This document shows, piece by piece, positions 7,990 to 18,951 of a stretch of 64,000 nucleotides of DNA. The stretch's first letter is position 1, and every line of letters starts with the position of its first letter. Position numbers and translations under genes: made by a program. The notes under the pieces were generated by a model. That model was not told the DNA's origin. It ran no database searches and worked only from the letters and a program-made list of their open reading frames with translations. The stretch covers positions 6,014,001 through 6,078,000 of the forward strand of contig NZ_CP107869.1 in assembly GCF_036013645.1 (NCBI RefSeq). Reading direction: 5' to 3'. The stretch is from Streptomyces sp. NBC_00490. Its GTDB lineage: Bacteria > Actinomycetota > Actinomycetes > Streptomycetales > Streptomycetaceae.

Positions 7990-8487
7990 TCAGCGCGACC
8001 GGCCGGTGAGGCGGGCCAGGGGCGCCGTCTCGCGCGGGGGATGGCCGCCGAGATCGCCGAGGCGCCAGGCGGGCACCCACGGCACGCGGTAGACGTCGAT
8101 CAGCGACTCGATCACCTTGACATGCTGGGCCAGCGGCTTCGGCAGCCGGCCGGGGGCGTCCGCGACGAGCACCACGGCGTCGAGGTCGAGGCCGTGCGGG
8201 GCCGTTCCGCGCCGGAAGGCGTCCAGGGTGTGCAGCGCCGCGGACAGCCCGCTCGCATGGGTGCGGGCGACGAGCAGCACGGACGGGGGAGCGTCGGGGC
8301 CGGGCCAGTCACGTCCGCAGTCGTACCCGCCGTAGACGGCGGCCAGCGTGGAGACACCGGCCCCGCCATGGGTGCCGACGAAGGAGAAACGCCGGGCGGA
8401 GGCATGGGCGGCGACGGCCCCCGGAGGTCCCTCCGGTACGGTCACCGGACCACGGATCCAGATCTCCGGTCCCTGCGCCTGCTGCAC
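7990..8487 (-). CDS. DUF6668-like protein with degenerate P-loop
   Basis: A 165-residue protein resembling the DUF6668 family of actinomycetes. After a short lead (GPEIWIRGPV) it has RRFSFVGTHGGAGVSTLAA, which looks like the deviant Walker A of MinD/CpaE/TadZ proteins (GGxGxST) but without the signature lysines. PSVLLVARTHASGL and LDAVVLVADAPGRLP resemble the later core strands of that fold. The GTG at 8487 was chosen because GGAGAGGAG stands 7 nt upstream; longer versions would add an unconserved Ser/Pro stretch. It is divergent from the large repeat/TPR protein, with a 218-bp shared control region, so the two may act together. Function unknown. Confidence 0.7.
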   Translation of the reverse strand: MQQAQGPEIWIRGPVTVPEGPPGAVAAHASARRFSFVGTHGGAGVSTLAAVYGGYDCGRDWPGPDAPPSVLLVARTHASGLSAALHTLDAFRRGTAPHGLDLDAVVLVADAPGRLPKPLAQHVKVIESLIDVYRVPWVPAWRLGDLGGHPPRETAPLARLTGRSR

Positions 8488-8705
8488 GTACGGTCTCCTC
8501 TCCGGGGCCGTCCCTCCGCCGGGCTGGGACGAGCCTGTGACGCCACGGTGACGTGAGAACCGTGAGCGAGCGGAGAGACTACTCAACAGTACGGGTACGA
8601 CCGGCTCTTGACGCCGGGGGAGCGGGAGGGCGGCGGCCGATGGAGGCACCATGGAGTTCGAACACGCCGTCCGCCCACTCCCCGACGGATCCGAGTGAGG
8701 GAACG

Positions 8706-11944
<3,239 letters not shown>

Positions 11945-12060
11945 TCACAGGGATTCCACAGCGAATGGGGTGCCTGGATGGTGAAGCTGTGACTAACTCT
12001 CCGTCAAGAGCGGTATCAGGACACGGAGTTCGGATTCCGGAGCCCGGTGACGCGACCGGC

Positions 12061-12097
12061 CGTGCAGGGGGCCGAAGGCCCCGGAGCTCACTGCACG
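12061..12097 (-). terminator. Hairpin at the end of the VOC gene
   Basis: CGTGCAG (12061-12067) pairs with CTGCACG (12091-12097), enclosing a perfect GGGGCC-GAA-GGCCCC stem-loop at 12068-12082. It overlaps the last codons of the VOC gene and separates it from the aminopeptidase gene downstream. Confidence 0.55.
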
Positions 12098-12540
12098 CAG
12101 AACTCGTTCCCCTCCGGATCCGCCATCACCACCCACTCGCTCCCCGCCTCCTTCACCTCCCGCAGCACGCTCGCGCCGAGCCCCGTCAGCCGTTCCACCT
12201 CGGACGCCCGCTTCCCCTCACCCGGGTGCAGGTCGAGATGGAGCCGGTTCTTGACCGACTTCTCCTCCGGAACCCGCTGGAACAGCAGCCGCCGGCCCAG
12301 ACCGGTGCCGCTGTCCTCGTCGTACGGATCGTCGGGATGCCGTACGGCGACCAGGTCACGGAAGGCGAGCCGGGCGTGGAACTCGACGGTGGCCTCACGG
12401 GGGAGGGCGCCGAGCTCCAGCAGACGCTGGATCAGGGCGTCGTTGTCCTCGATCTCGTACCGCAGCGCGGCGGCCCAGAAGTCGGCCTGCGCTTGAGGGT
12501 TTCCGGCATCGATGACGAGCTTCCAGTGCACGGGAGTCAT
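12088..12540 (-). CDS. VOC superfamily (glyoxalase/bleomycin-resistance fold) protein
   Basis: A 150-residue protein of the glyoxalase-like fold found in many Streptomyces as small stand-alone enzymes or binding proteins. The first half-module opens with HWKLVIDAGNPQAQADFWAA, and the second has NRLHLDLHPGEGKRASEV and WVVMADPEGNEFCVQ, the typical VOC ending. Metal or substrate is not predictable. The ATG at 12540 begins MTPVHWK, directly before the first strand. It runs in the same direction as the HxlR gene upstream, 39 bp away. Confidence 0.75.
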   Translation of the reverse strand: MTPVHWKLVIDAGNPQAQADFWAAALRYEIEDNDALIQRLLELGALPREATVEFHARLAFRDLVAVRHPDDPYDEDSGTGLGRRLLFQRVPEEKSVKNRLHLDLHPGEGKRASEVERLTGLGASVLREVKEAGSEWVVMADPEGNEFCVQ

Positions 12541-12579
12541 GCGTCCACTTATAGCGCCGCCCACTGACAAAGCCCGGCA

Positions 12580-13023
12580 TCACGGCCGCTGGACCGCCTC
12601 CGCCGCCCGGTGGTCGTACGCCTCCCGCGCCGCCGCGATCTCCCCCTGGTGCACCTCCGTCCACGTCACCAGCGACTGGATGGTGGCGTGCAACGTCCCG
12701 CCCAGCGGCGTCAGTTCGTACTCCACCCGGGGCGGCACCACCGGATGCACGGTCCGTTTCACCAGCCCGTCCCGCTCCAGCTGCCGCAGTGTCACGGTCA
12801 GCATGCGCTGGCTGACGCCGTCGATCTCCCGGCTCAGTTCGGTGAAGCGGAGCCGGCGGTTCTCCAGCAGGGCGATGACAAGAAGCGACCACTTGTCGGC
12901 GACCCGATCGAGGATCTGCCTTACCTGACAGTCCTCCCGGGTGTCCCATTGGAAGGGGTCGGCGTCGCCGTAGTCCACGGTGCTCTCGCAGTAACCAGGT
13001 GACTTCGAAGTGCCTTCTTCCAT
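12580..13023 (-). CDS. HxlR family transcriptional regulator
   Basis: A 147-residue winged-helix DNA-binding protein. The HxlR core runs from CQVRQILDRVADKWSLLVI through LRFTELSREIDGVSQRMLT, LRQLERDGLVKRTVHPVVPP and VEYELTPLG, with the early Cys that many members use as a redox or electrophile sensor. It is divergent from the MFS pump with only 90 bp between, and a nested inverted repeat lies in that gap. It therefore most likely represses the pump gene and its own gene. Confidence 0.9.
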   Translation of the reverse strand: MEEGTSKSPGYCESTVDYGDADPFQWDTREDCQVRQILDRVADKWSLLVIALLENRRLRFTELSREIDGVSQRMLTVTLRQLERDGLVKRTVHPVVPPRVEYELTPLGGTLHATIQSLVTWTEVHQGEIAAAREAYDHRAAEAVQRP

Positions 13024-13052
13024 GTCTGTCGATGCTGCCGGAGGCTGGGGGT

Positions 13053-13088
13053 GGTTACAAGAGGGAACCGACCCTCATTCGGGTAACC
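13053..13088. promoter_or_regulatory. Nested inverted repeat between HxlR and MFS genes (candidate operator)
   Basis: GGTTAC (13053-13058) matches GTAACC (13083-13088), and inside it GAGGG (13061-13065) matches CCCTC (13072-13076). The element occupies the middle of the 90-bp divergent intergenic region, where a regulator could control both directions. Confidence 0.5.
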
Positions 13089-13113
13089 GTCCCCCTATCT
13101 ACGGAGCATTGCC

Positions 13114-14565
13114 ATGGGCACGCGCGCGTGGGCGCTGTTACTCGTTCTCTGCGGAACGGTCTTCCTGGAGGGCGCCGACATCGCGATGATGGCGATCGCG
13201 ATCCCGTCGATCAGGTCCGACCTCGGGCTCGCGACGGACACCGCGGCGTGGGTGATGAGCGCCTATGTCCTCGGCTACGCCGGCTTCACCCTGCTCGGCG
13301 GCCGCGCCGCCGACCTGCTCGGCCGCCGCCGGATGTTCCTGCTCTGGCTGGCGGTCTTCCTCGCCTTCTCCGGCCTCGGCGGGTTCGCGACCGAGGGCTG
13401 GATGCTGATCGTCGCCCGTTTCGTCACCGGGGTGGCCTCCGCGTTCATGACGCCGGCCGCACTGTCCCTGATCACCACCTCGTACCCGGCGGGCCCCCAG
13501 CGCGACAAGGCCCTCCTCGTCTACGCCGGTACCGGCGCCGGCGGCTTCTCGCTGGGCCTGGTGATCGGCGGCCTGCTCACCTCGCTCGACTGGCGCTGGG
13601 TGTTCTTCGCCCCGGTGCTGATGGCGGCCGCGCTGCTGGTGGCGGCGGTGCGGGTGATTCCGCACCAGGAGGCCCCGCGGGCCGGGCGCGGGAGCTTCGA
13701 CCTGCCCGGCACGATCATCGTCGCCGGCGCCATGCTGCTGGCCGCCTACACCGTCGTACGACTGGAACACGGCCTGCACGGCTGGCCGCTGACGGCGGCG
13801 TCGGCCCTCGCGGCGCTCCTGCTCGCCGTGCTCTTCGTGGCCGTCGAACGCCGTTGCGCCAACCCCCTGGTGCGGCTCGGCCTGCTGCGCGAGGGGCCGG
13901 TGGCCCGCGCCAACGTCGGCATGATGCTCTTCGTCGGGGCCTTCTTCGGCTTCCAGTTCGTCGTGACGCTGTACCTGCAGGAACTGCGCGGCTGGTCGGC
14001 GCTCCAGACCGCGATCGCCCTGGTGATCATGGGATGCGACGCCGTGCTGGCACCCACGCTCACCCCGCGGCTGGTCGCACGGTTCGGGCACGCGCGCGTG
14101 ATCGTCGTCGGCTTCGTGCTGGCGGTGGTGGCGTACGGGCTGTTCCTGCCGGTCGGCATGGACTGGCCGTACTTGGCGATGCTGCCGACGCTGTTCGTCG
14201 CGGGCACCGCTTTCGCGCTGGCGTACGGGCCGCTGACGATCGCGGCGACCGAAGGGGTGAACGACGCCGAGCAGGGGCTGGCCGGCGGGCTGCTGACCAC
14301 CGCCGGCCAGTTCGGCTCGGCGGTCGGGATCTCGGCGGTGACGGCCGTCTACGGCTTGGCTTCCACCGGGTCGGGGGCCGAGGCGACGCTCTCCGCGTTC
14401 CGTACGGCGCTCGTGGTGCCCGTCGCGATGGTGGTGCTCGGCCTGCTGGTCTCCGCCCTGAGCCTGCGCGCCGTGCGCAGCGCGTCCCAGGTGAGCAGCG
14501 ACAGCGCCAGCCAGACCAGCGAGAAGCCGGCCCAGCGCTCCGGCGGCATGGCCTCGTGGAAGTAG
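13114..14565 (+). CDS. MFS drug efflux transporter (DHA family), TTA-containing
   Basis: A 483-residue multi-pass membrane exporter. The first helix (LVLCGTVFLEGADIAMMAIAI) carries the early acidic residue of multidrug pumps. GGRAADLLGRRRMFL is the loop 2-3 signature, and RFVTGVASAFMTPAALSL and GTGAGGFSLGLVIGGLL are the conserved helix 4 and helix 5 regions of DHA proton antiporters. The ninth codon is TTA (13138-13140), so translation should need the bldA leucyl-tRNA and be tied to development. The ATG at 13114 follows ACGGAGC. The last 70 codons overlap rarD on the other strand; the final ~30 residues look like an unconserved tail. Confidence 0.88.
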   Translation: MGTRAWALLLVLCGTVFLEGADIAMMAIAIPSIRSDLGLATDTAAWVMSAYVLGYAGFTLLGGRAADLLGRRRMFLLWLAVFLAFSGLGGFATEGWMLIVARFVTGVASAFMTPAALSLITTSYPAGPQRDKALLVYAGTGAGGFSLGLVIGGLLTSLDWRWVFFAPVLMAAALLVAAVRVIPHQEAPRAGRGSFDLPGTIIVAGAMLLAAYTVVRLEHGLHGWPLTAASALAALLLAVLFVAVERRCANPLVRLGLLREGPVARANVGMMLFVGAFFGFQFVVTLYLQELRGWSALQTAIALVIMGCDAVLAPTLTPRLVARFGHARVIVVGFVLAVVAYGLFLPVGMDWPYLAMLPTLFVAGTAFALAYGPLTIAATEGVNDAEQGLAGGLLTTAGQFGSAVGISAVTAVYGLASTGSGAEATLSAFRTALVVPVAMVVLGLLVSALSLRAVRSASQVSSDSASQTSEKPAQRSGGMASWK

Positions 14566-15350
14566 GTGATGCCGAGCAGGAACTGGAAGACCGGCGCCAG
14601 GTACTGGAGGAGACCGAGGGTGGAGAGGGGCACGCGGATGGCCGCCGCGCCGAAGCAGATCAGGGGGAGCGCGGTGACCAGGCCGGTCCCGGCGAGCAGG
14701 GCGGCGTGCCCCGGGCCCTCGGTGAGGATCGTGGCGTCGCCGTGGGCGGTCAGCCACACCAGATAGCCCAGCGCGGGCAGGAACTGGATCGCGGTCTCGG
14801 CGGCCAGCGATTCGAGCCCGCTGAGGTTGACCTTCTTCTTCACCAGGCCGTACGTGGCGAAGGAGAAGGCGAGCACGAGTGAGATCCACGGCGGACGCCC
14901 GTACCCGACGGTGAGCACGACCACGGCACCCGCACCGACGGCGACCGCCGCCCACTGCACGGGCCGCAGCCGCTCCTTCAGGAGCAGCACGCCCATCGCG
15001 ATGGTGACCAGGGGGTTGATGAAGTAGCCGAGGGAGGCCTCGACGACCCGCTCGTTGTTCACGGCCCAGATGTAGACGCCCCAGTTCACGGCGATCGTGG
15101 CCGCGGCGACGGAGATGAGCGCGAGCTTGCGCGGCTGCCGCAGCAGCTCACCGGCCCACTTCCAGCGTCGTAGGACGACCAGCGTCAGGGTGACGAAGAG
15201 GAAGGACCAGGCCATCCGGTGGGCGAGCACCTCGGCCGAGCCGGCGGGCTTCAGCAGGGGGAAGTAGAGCGGGAACAGCCCCCACATCCCGTACGCGGCG
15301 AAGCCGTTCAGCAGTCCTATGTGCCGCTCGCCCCTTGGCTTCCCGCTCAC
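14349..15350 (-). CDS. rarD: EamA family transporter RarD
   Basis: A 333-residue ten-helix membrane protein of the drug/metabolite transporter superfamily. It opens with the RarD pattern GLLNGFAAYGMWGLFPLYFP, then AEVLAHRMAWSFLF, INPLVTIAMGVLLLKERLRP and LGLLQYLAPVFQFLLG, all diagnostic of the RarD branch. The physiological substrate of RarD is not established. The GTG at 15350 has GAGGGAGGG upstream. The ~50 residues after LLTWDALRTARRL look like an extension, and it is this part that lies antisense to the MFS gene (217 bp of 3' overlap). Confidence 0.88.
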   Translation of the reverse strand: MSGKPRGERHIGLLNGFAAYGMWGLFPLYFPLLKPAGSAEVLAHRMAWSFLFVTLTLVVLRRWKWAGELLRQPRKLALISVAAATIAVNWGVYIWAVNNERVVEASLGYFINPLVTIAMGVLLLKERLRPVQWAAVAVGAGAVVVLTVGYGRPPWISLVLAFSFATYGLVKKKVNLSGLESLAAETAIQFLPALGYLVWLTAHGDATILTEGPGHAALLAGTGLVTALPLICFGAAAIRVPLSTLGLLQYLAPVFQFLLGITYFHEAMPPERWAGFSLVWLALSLLTWDALRTARRLRAETSRPSTTIATGTTSAVRNAESVASAPDPVEAKP

Positions 15351-15400
15351 GGGCCCTCCCTCTCACGTCGACCTCGCCTGCACGAAGGTAACGCCGAGCA

Positions 15401-15448
15401 CCCCCGCCTGTCATGCCCGTATCGCTATACGGTCATGACAGGCGGGGG
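15401..15448. terminator. Long bidirectional hairpin terminator
   Basis: CCCCCGCCTGTCATG (15401-15415) pairs perfectly with CATGACAGGCGGGGG (15434-15448), enclosing a second stem CCGTAT/ATACGG with a CGCT loop. It stands just beyond the stop of the NmrA-like gene (minus strand) and upstream of rarD. Confidence 0.8.
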
Positions 15449-15478
15449 TCGGAGGCTCAAGGACCTTGAGGGGAGTGA

Positions 15479-16333
<855 letters not shown>

Positions 16334-16396
16334 GATGTGCGATCTCCTTGTGGGGTGCGGTGACGCTAACCCTAGGTGGTGCGCTAACTCTTGGAA

Positions 16397-16421
16397 AGTA
16401 CCCACTTTGAAGTAAGGTACT
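16397..16421. promoter_or_regulatory. HxlR operator candidate (nested palindrome)
   Basis: AGTACC (16397-16402) is matched by GGTACT (16416-16421), enclosing ACTT-TG-AAGT. The 25-bp element ends 3 bp before the start codon of the HxlR gene and lies in the divergent region shared with the NmrA-like gene, the usual layout for HxlR autorepression. Confidence 0.65.
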
Positions 16422-16424
16422 GGC

Positions 16425-16823
16425 ATGGCAGTAAGTAGCGTGGAGACGAACGCCGAGGCGATGTGCCCGCACCGTCTGGTCCTGGAGCACGTCACCAGCC
16501 GCTGGGGCGTCCTGGTCCTGATCGCCCTCCTGGACCGCTCGTACCGCTTCAGCGAGCTCCGCCGCGAGATCGGGGGCTTCGGCCGCGGCGTCAGCGAGAA
16601 GATGCTCACGCAGACCCTCCAGACACTGGAGCGGGACGGCTTCGTGCACCGGGACGCCAAGCCGGTGATCCCGCCCCGCGTCGACTACTCCCTCACCGAC
16701 CTGGGCCGCGAGGCGGCGGAACAGGTACGGGGGCTCGCCGCGTGGACGGAGACGCGGATGGGGGCGGTGCAGGAGGCGCGGGAGGGGTACGACGCGCGGA
16801 AACGGGCCTCTGAGCAGGAATGA
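16425..16823 (+). CDS. HxlR family transcriptional regulator
   Basis: A 132-residue winged-helix protein with the full HxlR core: CPHRLVLEHVTSRWGVLVLI, YRFSELRREIGGFGRGVSEK, MLTQTLQTLERDGFVHRDAK, PPRVDYSLTDLGREA. A single Cys (near residue 14) precedes the DNA-binding region, as in the redox-responsive HypR/YodB/QorR type. It resembles the other HxlR protein of this window in domain layout but is a distinct paralogue. It is divergent from the quinone reductase gene, and the palindrome overlapping its ribosome binding site is its probable target. Confidence 0.9.
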   Translation: MAVSSVETNAEAMCPHRLVLEHVTSRWGVLVLIALLDRSYRFSELRREIGGFGRGVSEKMLTQTLQTLERDGFVHRDAKPVIPPRVDYSLTDLGREAAEQVRGLAAWTETRMGAVQEAREGYDARKRASEQE

Positions 16824-17099
16824 CGCATTCGCTCGGGCCTACCGAACGTATGCCGACGGCGCTCGCCGGGCACATACATGACAGGGCGTTGGTCGACACG
16901 AGCGGTACGTCCTTCCATGCGCCCCCTTTCCGCCTCCCACGCGGGCTTGAGCCGCCCGGCATGCTGGGGGCGGGCGTTGTGCCCACCCGCACGCCGGTCC
17001 TCGTGCCGCCCACGAGATCACCGACCGGCAGCCGGACGCCTGACTCGGGGGTTCGCATTGGCCACACAGAATCCGGATGAGCGCAGGATCGATTCTGCA

Positions 17100-17621
17100 A
17101 TGAGGGCGCGGGCCGGCCGGGTGCGCACCCCCTTTCCACGCCGGGCCTGGCGTCGCCGCCGAGAGGAGTTGGCTCTGGACCTCCTTCGCGAGGTCACCCG
17201 ACTCACCGAGGAGATCCGCAACTCCAACTTGATCCAGCATCACCGCATCGTCGCGGCCCAGGTGGACCACGCCATGGCGGACCCCACGCTGGCATCAGCG
17301 ATGAGCACGCTGGACAGCCTCTCGGACGCCAAGCGGCGGCAGTTGCTGTTCGTCAACCGGGAGTACGTCGCGGTGCTGCTGGGACACCGCATCGGCGCCT
17401 ACGGCTGGAACGAACTGATCGGCCACTTACGCATTCTGGCCCGCAATCAGGTGTTCAAGGAGTACTGGGAGATGACGGTCGAACACCGTCGGAGTCTTCC
17501 GGAGGAGTCCCTGGAGGGAAAGGCGGGAAAAGCGGTCGACGTGATCGTTGAGGAACTCGGCGAGGATCCGGACGAATGGTGGGTTGTCGGGCCGGGAGAC
17601 GAGGGTGACCCGTCCGGTTGA
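17100..17621 (+). CDS. DUF6082 family protein, copy 1 (TTA-containing)
   Basis: A 173-residue cytoplasmic protein of the Streptomyces DUF6082 type. After a basic Arg-rich start it has a helical stretch, then NLIQHHRIVAAQVDHAMADP, SDAKRRQLLFVNREYVAVLL, GHRIGAYGWNELIGHLRIL, NQVFKEYWE and the end motif EDPDEWWVVGPGD. Residue 110 (Leu in IGHL) is encoded by TTA at 17427-17429, so expression should depend on bldA. The ATG at 17100 was chosen; a TTG at 17058 in the same frame is an alternative with a better GGGGG site. It forms a module with the small gene at 17704, and the whole module is repeated downstream. Molecular function unknown. Confidence 0.7.
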   Translation: MRARAGRVRTPFPRRAWRRRREELALDLLREVTRLTEEIRNSNLIQHHRIVAAQVDHAMADPTLASAMSTLDSLSDAKRRQLLFVNREYVAVLLGHRIGAYGWNELIGHLRILARNQVFKEYWEMTVEHRRSLPEESLEGKAGKAVDVIVEELGEDPDEWWVVGPGDEGDPSG

Positions 17622-17703
17622 GTGGGTTGGCGTGCCTTGGGGTACCGTAATTCGTTTTGGCGCTGAGAGGCCCAGAGTTGGGGCCTGCCAGGAAGAGGTC
17701 ACA

Positions 17704-17964
17704 GTGCCAAGCAAAGAGTTCCGGTCTGTCCACATCACTCGCCGACTCGGGGCCACGCCTCGCCAACGAGGATCCGTGACGGGCGAGTCGTGCCCGGATC
17801 TCTTCGAGTTGAGCGACGGTGACTTCGCGGTGATCGGAACCGACCGGACCGAAGAGCTGGACGCGTTGCTACCGGCGGACGCCGCCCGGGCCGACTACGA
17901 ACGCATCGTGGTCATCACCCGCGACACCTTGCTGCGTGCCAAGAGAGACATCCCTGACGCGTGA
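17704..17964 (+). CDS. Small conserved protein, copy 1 (module partner of DUF6082)
   Basis: An 86-residue protein of no family I can name. The core CPDLFELSDGDFAVIGTDRT, then LLPADAA and ERIVVITRDTLLRAKRDIP, is shared almost residue for residue with the copy at 18640. The single Cys before the PD is conserved in both. It starts at a GTG behind GGAAGAGG, 82 bp after the DUF6082 stop. The core looks like a short beta-sheet and a helix; it has no membrane segment or signal. Confidence 0.6.
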   Translation: MPSKEFRSVHITRRLGATPRQRGSVTGESCPDLFELSDGDFAVIGTDRTEELDALLPADAARADYERIVVITRDTLLRAKRDIPDA

Positions 17965-18119
17965 CGAAGGGGGGTCTGGGTGCCGAGCGTGAGGCGCACG
18001 GTGCCCAGGCCCCCGCCCCGCGGCGGGTGCGTCGGTCGATGCGCCCCTTTCCGCTTCCCGCTCCGGCTTGCACGCTGGAGGCGGGATGCGTTGTCCGCTC
18101 AACGGATCGGGGGTGGGGC

Positions 18120-18626
18120 ATGACCGTGCCGAATCAGGAAGAGCCGGTGCAGGAGCTGCTTGGGCAGCTTGTCCAGCAGCTCGGCCGCATGGCCGACGGG
18201 TACGACCGGATCGCGAGGGAGCTGCATCGGGCGAACCTGATCCAACTACAGGGCTTCTTCCTGGGACGCCTCGACCGGGCGACCGACGATCCGGTGCTCG
18301 CCGACGCGCTGAACACCTTCACGGATCTGTCCGGTGACAAGCGCCGCCAGATGTTCACCGCCAACGCGCAGTACGCGCTCATCCTGCTGTCACACCGGAT
18401 CGGCGCCATCGACCGCACCGAACTCCTCGGGTATCTGAAGGTGCTGCGCCGCAGTCCCGTCTTCACCGAGTACTGGGAGCGGTCGGCCCACGGGCGAGCA
18501 GGGCTGCCGCCGGAGTCCTTCGAGGCTCGGGTGGGCAGGGCTGTCGACGCCATCATGGAGGAACGGTTGGACGACCTCGAAGAGTGGTGGGTCGTCGGCC
18601 CGGACTCCGAGCCCCCGTCCCCTTGA
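18120..18626 (+). CDS. DUF6082 family protein, copy 2
   Basis: A 168-residue paralogue of the protein at 17100. It has the same landmarks in the same order: RANLIQLQGFFLGRLDRATD, SGDKRRQMFTANAQYALILL, SHRIGAIDRTELLGYLKVL, SPVFTEYWERS and DLEEWWVVGPDSE. The N-terminus differs, being an acidic coiled-looking stretch (EEPVQELLGQLVQQLGRMAD) instead of an Arg-rich one. There is no TTA codon here, so unlike copy 1 it should not need bldA. The ATG at 18120 follows GGGGGTGGGGC. Only 13 bp separate it from the next small gene. Confidence 0.7.
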   Translation: MTVPNQEEPVQELLGQLVQQLGRMADGYDRIARELHRANLIQLQGFFLGRLDRATDDPVLADALNTFTDLSGDKRRQMFTANAQYALILLSHRIGAIDRTELLGYLKVLRRSPVFTEYWERSAHGRAGLPPESFEARVGRAVDAIMEERLDDLEEWWVVGPDSEPPSP

Positions 18627-18639
18627 GGAGTCGGTTCCC

Positions 18640-18891
18640 ATGGAGAGCTCGCCCCACCGCATCGTTCGTCGTCTGGGAGACTCCCCGCGCCTGCGGGGAA
18701 GTAGCTCGGGTGCCAACTGTCCCGACATCTTCGAACTCAGCGACGGCGATTTCGCCGTGATCGGCACCGAGGCGACCGCTGCGCTGGCGTCGCTCCTCCC
18801 AGCGGACGCGGCCCTGGCCGATGACGAGCGCATCGTCGTGATCACGCGCGAGACGCTTCTCCGGGCCAAGCGGGACATCCCCGAGACCTGA
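18640..18891 (+). CDS. Small conserved protein, copy 2
   Basis: An 83-residue protein, close paralogue of the one at 17704. It keeps the core CPDIFELSDGDFAVIGTEAT, LLPADAALADDERIVVITRE and TLLRAKRDIP, with an N-terminal RRLGDSPRLRG like the RRLGATPRQRG of copy 1. The ATG is preceded by TTGAGGAG at the DUF6082 stop, so the two genes of the module are cotranscribed and possibly coupled. Such strict pairing suggests the proteins act together. Role unknown. Confidence 0.6.
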   Translation: MESSPHRIVRRLGDSPRLRGSSSGANCPDIFELSDGDFAVIGTEATAALASLLPADAALADDERIVVITRETLLRAKRDIPET

Positions 18892-18898
18892 CAAAGGC

Positions 18899-18930
18899 AG
18901 GGCCTGGACGCCGTACGACATCCAGGCCCT
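18899..18930. terminator. Perfect hairpin between the module and korB
   Basis: AGGGCCTGGA (18899-18908) pairs perfectly with TCCAGGCCCT (18921-18930). It serves the small gene on the plus strand and the convergent korB on the minus strand. Confidence 0.8.
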
Positions 18931-18951
18931 CCGTGATCGTCGAAGTGTCCG

